A stretch of 64,000 nt of DNA from Narthecium ossifragum. Its lineage: Eukaryota > Streptophyta > Magnoliopsida > Dioscoreales > Nartheciaceae. Within the stretch, counting starts at the first letter, position 1. Every line of letters begins with the position of its first letter. Under the pieces are notes generated by a model that saw only the letters and a list, made by a program, of their open reading frames with translations, was not told the DNA's origin and made no database searches. The DNA is taken from NCBI GenBank assembly GCA_963920575.1, contig OY986972.1:5721115-5785114 (forward strand). The letters run 5' to 3'. Of this stretch, positions 23,975-36,612 are shown piece by piece. The translations under genes were made by a program, and so were the position numbers.

Positions 23975-26900
23975 TCAGCAAAAGAACATAGAGTTCCGAA
24001 CTTTGGGATGCAACCTGGGGAGTTCAATAACATTAGCAGCTCCGACTGCAGACCCTTCTCGGCCAGAAGAAGTTTCTGAGAAATCTTCAAACTTAATGAA
24101 CTGAGACATCTGTGCGGCAGCAAGGTGTGCATAACAAATTGGAGCCACTGAAGGGAGAAAAAAAGGGCGAAATCAGCAAGGCTCCAGTTAATAACCGCAT
24201 ATCCCCAGAGTCACCGGAAAGCAAGAAAGGATCACAAACATACCTATTGATATAGCAGTGGTACTCCTCTGATAACTGTTACACCAAACCCAGTGCATAC
24301 ATGATCAGTACAATAACCGTATCATGTCCTAAGCAACATACTTATTGAACAGTTGGCTTACACGTAGGAGAGTGCATGAACAAGCTTTTGCAAGTCATCA
24401 ACAGAGAAACCAATCTCATCGAGCAAAACATGATAATGAGTGGGCCTAGAGGTACCCTATAAGAGAGAATATCAAATCAGTTATACTTGCCAAAATTTAC
24501 CCCAAGAATATCAACAACATCCTGCAGTCTATAGAAAATTAGTTGAGTATATTCATCACTAGACTAGAGCAACGTTACTTTATGCTGGCAGTTAGGATTC
24601 AACAAATAGCATGATTTCCTATCGAGTCATCTTTAGGAACCAGAACATTAATATATGAACTTACAATCATTCCTGCATGAGCACACATGTAGAAATCATA
24701 GTTCCTTGGATGAACAACTCCTGTATCCACGACGGTTCCTGTCAACATGAACAGGATTAAAATGCCAGGACGCGTTATTATCATGATGCAACAGGAAACC
24801 GTACACAGATCAAGTAGTCTAGAGGCTGACCAGGTGGAACATTATCCTTGCCACCTGGACCAGACTGGAAAAGCTTTGTGTGATGGTTTTTCTGTGCAAC
24901 AATCACAGTGAACTTTGGAAATGTAGTTTCTCCCAAGTGCTGCAATGCCTGAAATATGACATTGATTGTTTCAAGAGTAATTATAATTGTTGACAAAGAA
25001 AATATTGATCAAAAGTTCCACAAAGCAACAGCACCTTAATGATTTGGTTGAGCTCAATATTCAGTACTTGATTGAATTGAGATTCACTAACACCATCCCT
25101 GAAACAATTAAATGCATCAAACGGAAAATAATAGGTACATATGCAATCTAAGATAAAATGATAAATCAATCGGAAATAGTAAGAGAAACGGATAGATAAA
25201 TTCAGCATGATTAGTATCAGAATGAATTCTGTCATTTGTTCCCGAAACATTCAGCTAATGCATCTAATCAAGCAAGCAGCCACTTTCAGAACGATGATGC
25301 AAAGTGAATGGGAGATAAACAACAAAAAATAATTGCACTAGCAAAAGGAAATATTAACAGCTCCCAATGAATACTCCTGCCAACTGATGTCAATTAGTTT
25401 AATAAATACCTGAACAAGATCACTTGTGAAGGTTTCCTGGAACCACTGGTTTGATAAAAGTCAAGCAACAGCTCACTGTCATTCCATGAGCAGTAATGTT
25501 CAGCACGAAATATGGTGACATTGATCATATCTAAGAAAGACAAAATTTGATTGATTTCTCTATGATTTTTTCTACTACAAGAAATATTAAGAACTGCAAG
25601 ACAAGCTCAAAATTGTCTTGTTAATTACCCAGCAGTAATTAATACAAAAACAAAGCAAGACCCAATACAACTATGCTAGCAAAAAGATCACCTGATAATC
25701 CCATCATCTTTTCCATCTACCGTAGGTTTGTATAGAGAATCAATCATTTCTGCTTTTGGCGACTGTGTTCTTACAGATGCTCGATATCGTGAAATTGACG
25801 GCCAGTGTCTAGATCCAACTACCTAAAAATTCAAAAACAGATGGAAGCAAAAAAAAAAACAAGAAGAACTATTCAATACATATATTTAATGACGACTGAA
25901 ACTTTCATAATTTTAATCATTTCTGGTTGTCACAACAAGCTCTAAAATCTCACCGCTGCTACAGATGGGATATCTGATCGACCAGGAGAACCGTGGGAAA
26001 CATCCAATCCCAAAATCAGAGTTGGAATCTGGTTAACTAAGGGGATGGACAGAGTATGCTCTATGGCCAATATAGAATTTGTGCCACCAAGCTGCAAAAC
26101 ACCAAGAGAACAAAGGATCTTAACTAATCAAAAAAAAAAGCAAGAGAACAGAAGACAATCAGTAACCAGATTACCACTTTATCAAAGTTACTGTAAAACT
26201 TCAAACTAACAAATTGATCATTCGTCATAAGCACCTTGGCATTAATTTTCAGAAGAACATTCGTTAAGTACTGATCATTAATTCTTCCTGGGGCAATACA
26301 TTGGGTCACTATACCGAAGTCATGTAGGTTCTTCTTCTTCCAGGGACCTTCAAGTCAGATAGAAAATCTTTAGAAGACTGGGTCATGTTAACTTGAGATC
26401 TTCAAAATTAAGGCACTACTGACCATAGAGATCAGAATTTTTCCTATCAGGCAAAATGCATAGGATAAACTTAGGTGGAACTTTGAACTTTGGCATTATC
26501 TGCTCAAACATCTTATCGACTCTCACAACAGGACCCGATCTTATCCATCGACGATCCTCCTCAACTAAGGTGTCTGGACGTTCAATATCCTGCACAAATC
26601 ATGTCTTAGTTTATAAACTAACATCATTTTTAAAGAAATTCAAGTCAAACCATGAAAGATTACTCACAATTCCTTTATTTCTTCCACAATTAATAAGCTC
26701 TCGTGACAAATAACTCATGTCACAACGAGCAGAGAAATTCACAATAGCCCAGTTATCAATTCGGATAGGAGCCCAAAGCCTCTGTATAGGAGACGAAAGA
26801 AAAGAGTCAGAACTATCATTTGCTAGAATCACAAACCATGGTGAAAGCTAAGAGTCCAACCTTGCTGTTGAAATTCCACCGGCCATTTCTAGGTATGCAG

Positions 26901-29208
26901 TCTTCCATGTTACCAACCTTCAACTGAGCGAAGATAACAAAACATTGAGTTGAGTTGAGTTGAGTTGCACTCAAAATTGATATCTTTGGACGAGAAAGAG
27001 CGTAATAAAGGAGGAATGAAGTCCATATGAAAAAATGAGATAGTTACTGTTGGTGCATTAAGAACACGGCCATCTACTTGCATAAGCTGCCTCCCAATTA
27101 TAATGCCACAGGAAGACAACATTGGATCTTCATCATACCGATTTGCTGCTATCACCTATTACAATAGAATCCACAATTAAGCATGAATGAAATCAAGGCC
27201 ATAAACGATATGACTTCAGGTTGGACTTAGAAGAACTCACATCAGTAACAACTTTTATTCGTTCTAGAGGTTTCTGGCGTGACTTCTCCACTAGGGAAGC
27301 TCTTTGCTGAGAGGATAAAGCCTTTGTATATCGTTGCAATGAGACAAGCTCACAGAGCTACAATAACATGTCAGAAGACAGCAGAACAAGAAAACAGCAG
27401 AACAATAAAAATCAGCACGTGGTTGCTGACTTGGTGAAATACGGAAATAAAGGCCACACTGCAAACCTCTACAGGAAGATAATTGGGGCGCTTTGGCTTC
27501 CCCACATCAAGACAGGGCACATGTTCTGACCATGATAGCTGGATCTTCCGCTGAGCAAAGTATTCAGCTACCGTAATCTCCACAGTTTGCACTTCACCAG
27601 TTCCACTTCTTATTTTAAGTGGAAACCTATGCAAATAGCATATTATAAAAGAAGCAGTTTAGAGCTTAACAGCAGGAACACAAACACCAGAAACCAAGAA
27701 ATAACAGGTTAAGGACATTAAACGCAAAAAAGGCTTACAATTGCTGATTGCACGGCATCTCACTCAACCCAATTATCTTAAATTCCATCCTGTTGTGCCT
27801 AGTTTTGATTCTCATATTTTTCAGCATCCTTTTCGCCTATATGATCATAAATGTAATGAGCAGCCAGACAAAAAATTACATGTTAAAAACTCATACCATC
27901 TTATAAGCCTACAAAAAGGAGTAAAGCCTTTTTAGCCTAGAACTATCGTACCTTGGCCCAATCAATTTGTCGAGGATCTCTTACATTTTGATTAGCGAGC
28001 AAAAAGTTCAAAACAGGACCAGGTGTCATGATCATAGTAGTGGAAACATCTGCCCAAAGTCAAAAGAGGTAAATTACTGAAAATGAAATTATATTCTCAA
28101 AAGACTTAACTAAACATAACTCATACCCAAATTCAAGGATAATCCACCCTGGGTGGTGCGGAAACTTGAGTGGAACCCACGGCAAGCACTGACTCCGCCA
28201 CCCAAATCAGTCAAATTCATATGGTCTGCATTGAAAAAGGACTGCCGGACAAGAAGGCAACCCCTGTAGCAAGCAAGTTTAAGTTTAAGACGATTGATGC
28301 AGAAACCAACACATGGAACAGGAGAGGCAAGTTAGAACTAAGAACCAAAACAAACACAGACCGTAAACCTTTTAGCTTGCTGTTGTCTTAAGATGATGTC
28401 AAGTACTCTCAAAGCATCTTGAGTGTGCTCTAACTCTTGTCCTTTAAGTGCCAGTGCAATAGACTTTAAGGGAATTTTGGCAGCAAAAGCCAACTCCACT
28501 TTAAATGTTTTGGAAAGATACGAGTGCCTTGATCGCTTCCGTTCACTTTGGTTGGGGCTCCCATTTTCAGGGCTTCGGCCAGCAGACCTGCATAAAAAAG
28601 GAAGGCTTGTCAAATCATGGAAAATAACCATTAGGTTTCAACGCCTAAAGCCTCCTATAAATTCTGCAACCAATTACAGATTAGTTACCTAGCTGACGAG
28701 TCTTCCAGCACAACAGTGAACTCAAAATTGTTTTGTGGAAGAGCTCCTATGGTAAACAGGCTCTTCTCTCCATCATAAGCAAAGTACTTCCCTGCGAGTT
28801 CTGAGCTGTAAGTCTGGTAGAGCTTCTCGATGATCTTTCTCCCTATATCCTTGCCCTCGACAGCACGATCATCCTCATATTTCATAGACACCTGCAACAA
28901 CAAAAATGAGATAGGAAAAGCAAATACAGAGGGAGCAACCATACAGAGAACAAAAATGAGGCATCTAATCATACACTGTAATGGTAGAAAACCAGATCCT
29001 GACCACTAAATCTGACACCGAAGTGGTTAGAGAGCAACCGTATGGGCCTTCCATCCTTTCCGGTACCAGGTCTGACTATCAAAGAGCGCTTTGGCTGCTC
29101 TGGCCACTGAGGCAGCCCTGGTTGCACAGGGACAACATGCGGTGGTATTTCTGGAGGTGGTGGCGGCAAGATGTCGTCTCCAACAGCATCATTCTTTGGA
29201 GAAGCCAT
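23975..29208 (-). CDS. Argonaute of the AGO4 clade (AGO6/AGO16-like), 22 exons, complete
   Basis: AGO4-clade proteins bind 24-nt siRNAs in the nucleus and direct DNA methylation. Inferred exons, 5' to 3': 28975-29208, 28689-28891, 28369-28587, 28127-28263, 27952-28049, 27739-27836, 27467-27626, 27241-27357, 27048-27155, 26861-26923, 26668-26781, 26424-26589, 26235-26347, 25954-26091, 25692-25822, 25410-25475, 25035-25098, 24831-24948, 24665-24738, 24362-24456, 24244-24275, 23975-24147. Every phase closes, giving 906 residues, normal for the clade. The N-terminus is Pro-rich, then come the N, PAZ, MID and PIWI regions. The PIWI slicer tetrad appears intact: D640 (DVSHGSPG), E681, D723 (FRDGVSE), H857 (YAHLAAA); the protein ends MFFC. 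Motifs such as [22 protein letters not shown] and the CNQQLFPLKI join are closest in memory to AGO6. The exact paralogue is not proven. Confidence 0.93.
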
Positions 29209-30805
29209 GCTGCTAAAACTTCAAGAAAAAGAGTTGGCTTCTCCTCAAGGATTTAAAGAAAACAAACATAACACAAGACAATACCCCATGTGTGCTAAGA
29301 TATTCAGATAGACACTCGTAGAAAGGAACCAAGAAATCAGGGGCCAAAATGACAACAAACAAGAACTTCCCAGAGTAACAGCAGACAGCAAAGAAAGCAA
29401 CAACTCCAAATCTCACCACAAGAACTTTCTAATAGGGTTCAATGAACCTCTAAGTTAAGAAATATTTCTAGCTTTCTCCCACTGAGTATGTCAGCTAGCC
29501 TGCAAGGAATAACTGACAAGCAGAGAATCAAAGGAAAGCACTGCGGATAAAAACACCAGAAAATAGTATGCACAATATCTACACAAAACACGCACAAAAA
29601 TATATGCAAACATATGTTCTACAGAGCCTGCATTCATCAGGATTAGCAATCTGTTCAGGCAATCAGAAAGCCGAAGCCCTTAAACAATTTAAAGCCAGAA
29701 GAGAAGTGTATGACTATCAGATAACCTTAGGTTGCAATGTGTGACCCAAATATATCATATAACAACTCTTACATTCATCAGCCATTATTAAAACACTCAA
29801 AGTAGAAGGCAATGAAGCAAGAAAGTAGAAGGAGATTTCTGTCTGAAGAAATTCATCGAATAATCTGACTACACACATATTCTACTCCTACAGCAATTTA
29901 GTATCCCAAAAAGTTTTGAAATATCCAATTTAACAACATTAAAGCAATATTGATACCATTTAGTATCCCAAGCAATATTAGCTGTCTATTTCTCTACTCC
30001 GGGAAATATAGACGAAACCAAGCAGGAAATAGAAGCAGAAAGTTAAGAACGCACTAGAATGAAAGAGACAATAGGAGAAATAAGTATAAGCAATCGAGGA
30101 AACAATCCACCATTATTGACCAGGGGTTTTCTTGGAATGAAACCAAGATAACGCACCTCAAGTGAAACAATGCAAGAAAAGAGACAAAAAATAAAAATCT
30201 ACAAACGAGGGCTGAGAGCGACTCCAACGCAATAAGAACACGAAGAACCCACCAGGGTACAAAAAAACCCAAACCAAAAAATAATCGTGCGTCCAAATAG
30301 TAAGCCAAACAAACAAGCAAATCCTTCCATCAAAATAGAACCCATAAAAAGCACAACGATCGACGGAGAACTAGTAAAGGCGTTTAGGAGTTCCACCAGA
30401 TTCCACGAAAACCAAAACACTACACCGAGAACAGAGTGCGATACCACCGCCATCCAACCAAGAAATCCATCAAAACCGTGAACAAAAAAACACCAATCGC
30501 GCCAGGAACACCAATATTTCACAAAAGACTATCGATTCCAAAGCAAAAATAAAAAGACACAACAAAGAGAGCCGATTTCCTGGAGTCTTACAGCCGAGAC
30601 CCGTCCTTCTAGTCCCTAACGAGACCAGTCCTGGCTCGTCTCCTGCCCTAATCCGTGAGAAACCCAGCACTCCTCTCCTCTCTTCTCCTCTCTTCTCAGG
30701 TGTTGAAGAGAAGAGGGGAGACGAGAAAGAGAGAGAGAGAGAGCGCAAAGGGAGGGAAACCGAAAAGCTAGAGGGAGGGAGGGAGGGAGCGAGGTGGGGC
30801 CGGTG
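29209..30805 (-). other. Argonaute 5'UTR with probable intron
   Basis: The sequence upstream of the Argonaute ATG has no credible exon. A CT-rich leader (about 30592-30805 on the minus strand) ends at GGCT|GTAAG, and an acceptor TTTTAGCAG lies just before the ATG, so a 5'UTR intron of about 1.4 kb (29210-30591) is likely. A (GA)n tract at about 30728-30744 is in the leader. Confidence 0.5.
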
Positions 30806-30831
30806 ACGTCTTAATAGTGGGGTTTTATCAA

Positions 30832-30840
30832 CTTTATATA
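30832..30840 (-). promoter_or_regulatory. TATA box of the Argonaute gene
   Basis: TATATAAAG on the minus strand stands about 30-40 bp ahead of the CT-rich leader, a sensible distance for a plant core promoter. Confidence 0.5.
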
Positions 30841-30901
30841 GGAAAATACAGAGACAGGAAAATACAGAGAGGGAGTAGTTTAACTTCTATTTTTTAGTTA
30901 A

Positions 30902-31537
30902 GGGATAATTAATTTTGAATCCTTCAAAATTTTTTAAATTACAAATGTACTCTTATATTCTTTAGGTTTCCGTATGTACCTCCGAAATTATTGAAAAAAT
31001 CTTAAACACACATCTGTTTAAGTTCGTCTATCAATTTAACTTAATCACAATATTAATCTTAAGAATAGCCACTTCGATGACCCGACCCCGCCGGCACGTG
31101 ACCCCCTTCCACCCTCACGGGTGGGCGTCCGTGATCGGAGAGGCTTCCGTGATCGGGAGATCTGAGGGTCTTCCATGATCTAGTATCTAAGCGAACCTAG
31201 ATCGCCGAGAGATCTTTCTGGATGTAATCGAGCGGCGAGAGATCCTCGATCCTTTGTCTTTTCCCCGAGCCTGTACTCTCGCTATGTCCGACGTCTGGAC
31301 CGTCGACGGCGACGTCGGCGATGGTGACGGTTGGCTCAAACATGATAAGGGCATAATTGTCTTTTCCCCTGATGTTGTTAACGGTGTCAAGTATATTCCT
31401 TATTTATTTGCTGGGAAGTAATCCAGGTGCATGATTAATATTTTTTCAATGGTTTTAGGGGTACATACGTAAGGCCAAAGACTGTAGGGGTGCATTTGTA
31501 AATTTAAAAGTTTGGAGGACTCAAAGGTAAAAATCCC
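30902..31537. mobile_element. MULE-like TIR element next to the Argonaute promoter
   Basis: Imperfect terminal inverted repeats of about 105 bp (left end GGGATAATTAATTTTGAATCC, right end in inverted form) include shared blocks such as TTTTTTCAAT and GTACATACG. The element is flanked by perfect 9-bp duplications TTTAGTTAA (30893-30901 and 31538-31546). Long TIRs and a 9-bp duplication fit a nonautonomous Mutator-like element. The interior is GC-rich without a transposase. Confidence 0.75.
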
Positions 31538-31930
31538 TTTAGTTAATCGGTGATAATACCAATTTGGTGAAACTTACCTGTACACCACATTCGTGTTATT
31601 TAAGTTGTTTACACCATTTTACGTCAATTATGATTAGTTATACTTTTTTTTATTGACACTTTTGCCCCAATGACATTATTAGTCTTTATCCATCTTCATT
31701 TGCGAGAGCGTGAGATCGGATGGCGTGAATGCTCCGGCCTTAATCAATGGCTAGAAAGTTCCCATGATTACGATGCAGAACAAAATTTAACCAGAGCAAA
31801 ATAGAGATTGTTTATACTTGGTTAAGTATGTGCCCTGAAAATTGCTTCTTTTTTGTCAAATTTATTTTCCCATGGTATCTTCCAAGTAGAAGGGCATAGT
31901 TTGACATTTTACTTCTTTTTTGGAGCATGT
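31538..31930. other. Intergenic, nothing recognised
   Basis: AT-rich sequence with no coding signal that I can support. Confidence 0.5.
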
Positions 31931-32270
31931 GTGGTTTTGATTGGAAGTTCAGCTAGTCTGTTGATATCTCGAGAGATATTTCTAAATTTGCCAAAGAAGT
32001 TCATATGGCAAGTAAATCAGCACCTGATGGAACTCCAATAAAGCAACCTGCCTATGATAATATGTAGCTTCATTCAATGGTAAAAGTTCTCTTCCCTTAT
32101 GAGTGAGATACATGGAAATTTATGTTGATTGGGTGGGAATTTCATTTGTAGTATTGTTCAAGTCTAATATCGGTGAGTGTTATGCAGATAGAGACCGCCC
32201 ACAAAGATGGCACTGTGACGTTCTATGATGGAAGTTCAGTTCATGTTGACGCTATACTCCATTGTACAGG
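31931..32270 (+). pseudogene. Flavin-containing monooxygenase (FMO GS-OX-like) fragment
   Basis: The first exon-like part reads VVLIGSSAS, the start of the family's NADP-binding GxGxSA-type motif. After a one-base frameshift it reads VDIS and AKEVHMASKSAPDG and then meets an in-frame TAG. After a GT-AG intron a second part reads IETAHKDGTVTFYDGSSVHV and ends DAILHCTG at a donor-like GG|GTAATG. In an intact protein these come from the middle of the chain; the FAD-binding N-terminus and the C-terminus are missing. It is a relic. Confidence 0.7.
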
Positions 32271-34420
32271 GTAATGCTTAACATATTGAGGATGGAAGGT
32301 TTTCAAGGCATTCTTTGGTGTCTTCTTGGATGCATTTTGCTCGGCAAATTTTGATATGAGGCTGCTGAAGTATTTCACTATTTTAACTTAAATTTTGTTC
32401 ATCCATACACTCTTTTGGTTATTTAGTTTTTTTTTTAAAATGATCGATTGAAAGCTGGATACTTAGTTTTGTTATTTTTGTTTTAATAGCTGAGCCTTTT
32501 GTCCTGACTTGGGATGCAAAGGCCCTACATTTTCAACAAATTTGGGGGCTTGGGTATTGGACACGGAGACCAACCCATTACCACCACTGAGTACTAATTA
32601 CTTGAGCTAAAGGGATGAAGCTGGATACTCGGTTGATCTGCGAGCTTTATGTTCTTTACCCTCTGACAATACGAATCTCCCCGATTCTCAATAGAGACTG
32701 CATTTTGTTGATCTCAGGTTAGGTGCCGAGCAACACTCTTTCTCTCTCTTCGCTCTCACTTAACTCTGTGTCTGTCTTCCTATATATATATATATATCTA
32801 TCTACCTGGAAGCTTCCCCTCCGAGTTTCTCTACTGATTGCTTTTCTTTAAATTTGCATATATAAACGTGAGAAATCCTGGTTATGTTTATGTTGCCTTA
32901 CTCTGATATTACATACATTGTTTAAATGTCTAATATTTTGAATGTAGGCAGCTTAGCGGACCTCTCACTGGCAGAACATGACCAATATGATCAGGTTTTG
33001 TGTGACCAACTTAAGAATAACTATCCTCGCTGCTTTTAATTTGTTGGCATAGTTTCTGCTGCTCTTAATTTTTGTTCCTTGAGGATTAGGGTTGTGATGT
33101 TGAAGGTGAGTGCTTTTGGCCTAGTAAAACAACTTATGATTTTGGTGCATTGCCACAGCTAGATTCAGTGATGTGAATGCTAAATTGATACTGTAAGAAT
33201 CTTGCTGATTATAATTTTTTAGTAAACTTCTTCATGTAGCGTGCTAGTATCCTCATACAAATATTGATATGAATACAATTTAATGGCAAATGAATGTCAA
33301 CATTTTATCTCATTATGCAAATCACTATTTTGTGCGCGCGGATGCCAAAGGAGGAGGAGCCGCCGCCGCCGTTAGCAAACAATGAGCTAACTGAAGCAAG
33401 AAACTTAGCTAACTGTAAGTGATCCATCTAAAAATTTGACCTTTCTGTTTCAAATTTGAGCATTTGGCTTTGTTTGATGAATGAGCATTATCTTTTAATG
33501 CAAAATTTCATGCTGGTCAGTTATTTATTGGCAGTCTGCAGGATGGAAATTGAATGGATTGGTTTTAACATTTTTGTAACAAGGTGCCTATCTAGCACGA
33601 AAGGAAGAAATAAGAAATCTGTAGCACAAAAGGAACAAGAACATGAAACAAGGTGCCTATCAACATTTTTGTCTCATGTCTAGCATGGATTGGTTTCTTT
33701 AAATTCGACCTTTTGGTCTGCTATGGTTGAGCATTAAAAGGATTTCTGAATCTGTCAGTTCTCAAGGACAATTCTGCTCATGAAAAGTTGCATATGTTGC
33801 AAGACAGAGATTCTCCTCTAGGTTCTATAGATCTATAAGCAAGAGCACAGTTCTATTTGTTTAATTTCACGGTCATTTTGATGGCTCTAGTTGTTCTTAG
33901 GAAGGTTATATCTGAAGACCATGTTAGACAAAAAAAAATTTGACAGCCATGTCTTGCTTTTTGTGCTTCACTGTTAAGCTTGTATTTTGACTGCATGTTT
34001 TGTTGTGGGATGTCATCAGCTTTGAAACATTCACAGTACTTCTATCATATGGGGAACAACAAGAATTGATGAAATACCTACAAAAAAAATATATCTGATC
34101 ATGTGAAGCCTGTGCATAACGTTCTCACTTATGTGTGTTTATAATCTGCATAGAAGCAGCGTATGCTGTGAGAATCTAATTTTGTCATAGTTGAGCCCGA
34201 AGGCTATGACCAACCTTCGAATCCTGGACCTCCTACGGGTTAACACAACCGTCTCACTGGACAAGCTACAGGGAGTTGGTTGAGGATTTAAACAAGTTGC
34301 TCCATCTAACATTCTCAGTATCTTGATCTTCATTGCAACCTTAGCTTTCTGCCAATGGTAAATCTACTTCAGATACAAGCGAATAAGACTATGATTGTCA
34401 ACGATGAACCGGGATCGCCG
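32271..34420. other. Intergenic region with no supported gene
   Basis: Noncoding sequence with a TA microsatellite at about 32782-32797 and a second SINE-like copy at about 34187-34300. A short phrase near 32946 might be further FMO relic but is too short to call. Confidence 0.5.
34187..34300 (-). mobile_element. SINE-like, tRNA-related repeat (copy 2)
   Basis: On the minus strand it reads AGACGGTTGTGTTAACCCG, then AGGTCCAGGATTCGAAGG and GGTCATAGCCTTCGGGCTC. The block order and sequence match the copies in ZW10 intron 7 and at 42875. It lies just beyond the 3' end of PSF1. Confidence 0.5.
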
Positions 34421-36612
34421 TCACTCTACAAACTCTTCCATTAGGCCCTGCATGTGTAATTTTAGAAACAAAATAAAATGTTAGAGGGTGTAAGTAATAA
34501 CAGCTTAAGACAACTTAAAGTGATTATTACAACCTGTGAAATAAATGATTCAGCATCTGTACGCCTAACAAGATGCACAGAGTGCCGTGTGAGAGATATC
34601 TCCATATCACCAAGACATACGTCACCGATGTCCTCGAGTACTTTAACTTGGATATAAGGATCCTTAGGTGGAACCATATCCTATTAAAGTATATAGAAAC
34701 TCTTCAGTATCAGCTGAAATTTAATTGATGCAACTTTTCTATGTGCATGCAAATGCAGTAAAACGTAGACGAACAAGTACTGCAGTAAAATGTAAACAAT
34801 TAATTACCACAGTAAGATCCAGATCTAGCTCTGACATGTAAGACTCTATGGCTGCAGAATGATTTTTGAAATATTCCTCTTCTGAAAAATTCAGCTTTTC
34901 TTGAATTTCTTGCTGAAGTATAGGGCCAACTTTCCACCTTAAGCTCTGAATTATTTCTGCTCGGTTGTACCTGTTTAATTAGAGGAGAACAAATGAGAAA
35001 GCAGAGATTCTTTGAAGAAATTTTGGTGCTAATGTATAAGAATGTCCAACATATTGAGTCCTGAGAAGATGGCATATAACAACAGCACCAAACTCATTAC
35101 TAGCAAAGTTACTATGGATTGCTGGACAAGTTACTATTAGTGTACATGTAAGCCATGAGACAACGTTTGTTGCGACTCAAGGAAAGATGATGTATGACAG
35201 CGCCGTAGTGATCCTCATTTCTAGTTGTTTGTATGTCCAGATTTGCATCCTCGATTTTCCTGTTCAAAATGGCACACATTAGGGCAGTATAGGACTTGGC
35301 ATCAGTAGATTTATTCTGCTATGCAAACAACAGCAAAAAGAGCTACCTGATCAAAGACTGCAAATGCAGGTTGTGCTCATTGCATTCTTTTATCACTTGA
35401 TCAAATGTATCACTCTGCATGACCAATGCATCAAACATAGCATGTGAATATGGAGAATGATTAATGAATCTAAGAAACTCAATACGGCCATAATAAGTAT
35501 AAATTTCAAGAGTTGTGCGCATAGAGTCTTGCTATATCTAATATACTGACAAACTTAGAAATCAGTAAGGATCGAAACCTACAGAGAATGGCCACTGAAA
35601 TTAAACGCTTAAGTTGACATTCCTAGAACAAACATGCTAGCAGCTAGATATTCAAGCGTTTCCGTTCTTAGTGATAAATGAAGATCATGGACAAAGAGCG
35701 CGAGCTGAAACAGAAAGTAAATGATGGACTTAGAGAGAAACAGATGAACAGAGATATGATGAGGACCTTGCATTTTAAGAATTGAGGTTTACTTTTTTCA
35801 AACAACTGGATCCCAAGAAGTAACTTAAAGCGTCATGTTAGATGGCTAACATCTCTGTATTCCTACATACAAGACACTTCATATCTTGAACATGAAAGCC
35901 AAATGTACTTGCGCTTGCACATAGAATAGTAAATGTAATTTTATGTACATGTGGATTCATCAATTCCTGCATGCACGTATATGCAGGACAGCTACCTGTG
36001 GCAATGACGTAGTATTTCAAAGCTAAATGTTCAATCCTTTATCCACCAACCTAAGCAAGCAGATAGGAGAGAGAAGAGGACTAGTCGCCAAACATAGATG
36101 GCCACCTAAGAAAGCAGTTAAAAAGCCCCCAATATAACTTAATCCTTGAGTTGAGGTTTTATAAATTGCTATCTTGAAATTAATTTTCTACAAAAATATA
36201 CCATTAGCTATGTGATGGACAACTAGACCATAACTCCAAACGGATCTGCTATATGAAATTTGTACAGTGTTAGAGGTTATATATTAGCCCTTGTTCAAGT
36301 GCAGTGTTTAAGATACCACAACCTAAATATCTAGCGTGAGAGAGTGGTAAATACAATTTTGGAAATGAAAGAGTGGCAAAAGTGTCATGACATACATGTA
36401 TTGAAGTTGTATCGAACACGATCTATAAAGGAATTACAAACATTAACATTAACTGCAAAAAATACTTTGGTATTAACGGATAGTACGACAAATCTTAGAA
36501 ATGTATCATAGAAGCTGGTTGAGCAAAAGCAACGTACACCGAAAGCTGTAAGCTGTCCTTTTTCACCACAGGCTAGCTCTCGCAGAAGCTGGGATGCCCG
36601 TCTCCCATACAT
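34421..36612 (-). CDS. PSF1: DNA replication GINS complex subunit PSF1, 6 exons, complete
   Basis: PSF1 is one of four GINS subunits that join CDC45 and MCM2-7 in the replicative CMG helicase in the nucleus. Inferred coding exons, 5' to 3': 36538-36612, 35347-35414, 35146-35259, 34808-34970, 34534-34680, 34421-34447. Phases join cleanly to 197 residues, the family's normal length of about 200. Diagnostic stretches are MYGRRASQLLREL at the start, DHYGAVIHHLSLSRNKRCLM in the middle and VPPKDPYIQVKVLED near the end, closing with GLMEEFVE. The region ahead of the ATG has an acceptor GTGTAG, and a donor CAG|GTCAGT stands near 37280, so a 5'UTR intron is likely. The promoter, leader and first exon are duplicated in inverted form at 41301-42868. 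Confidence 0.92.
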
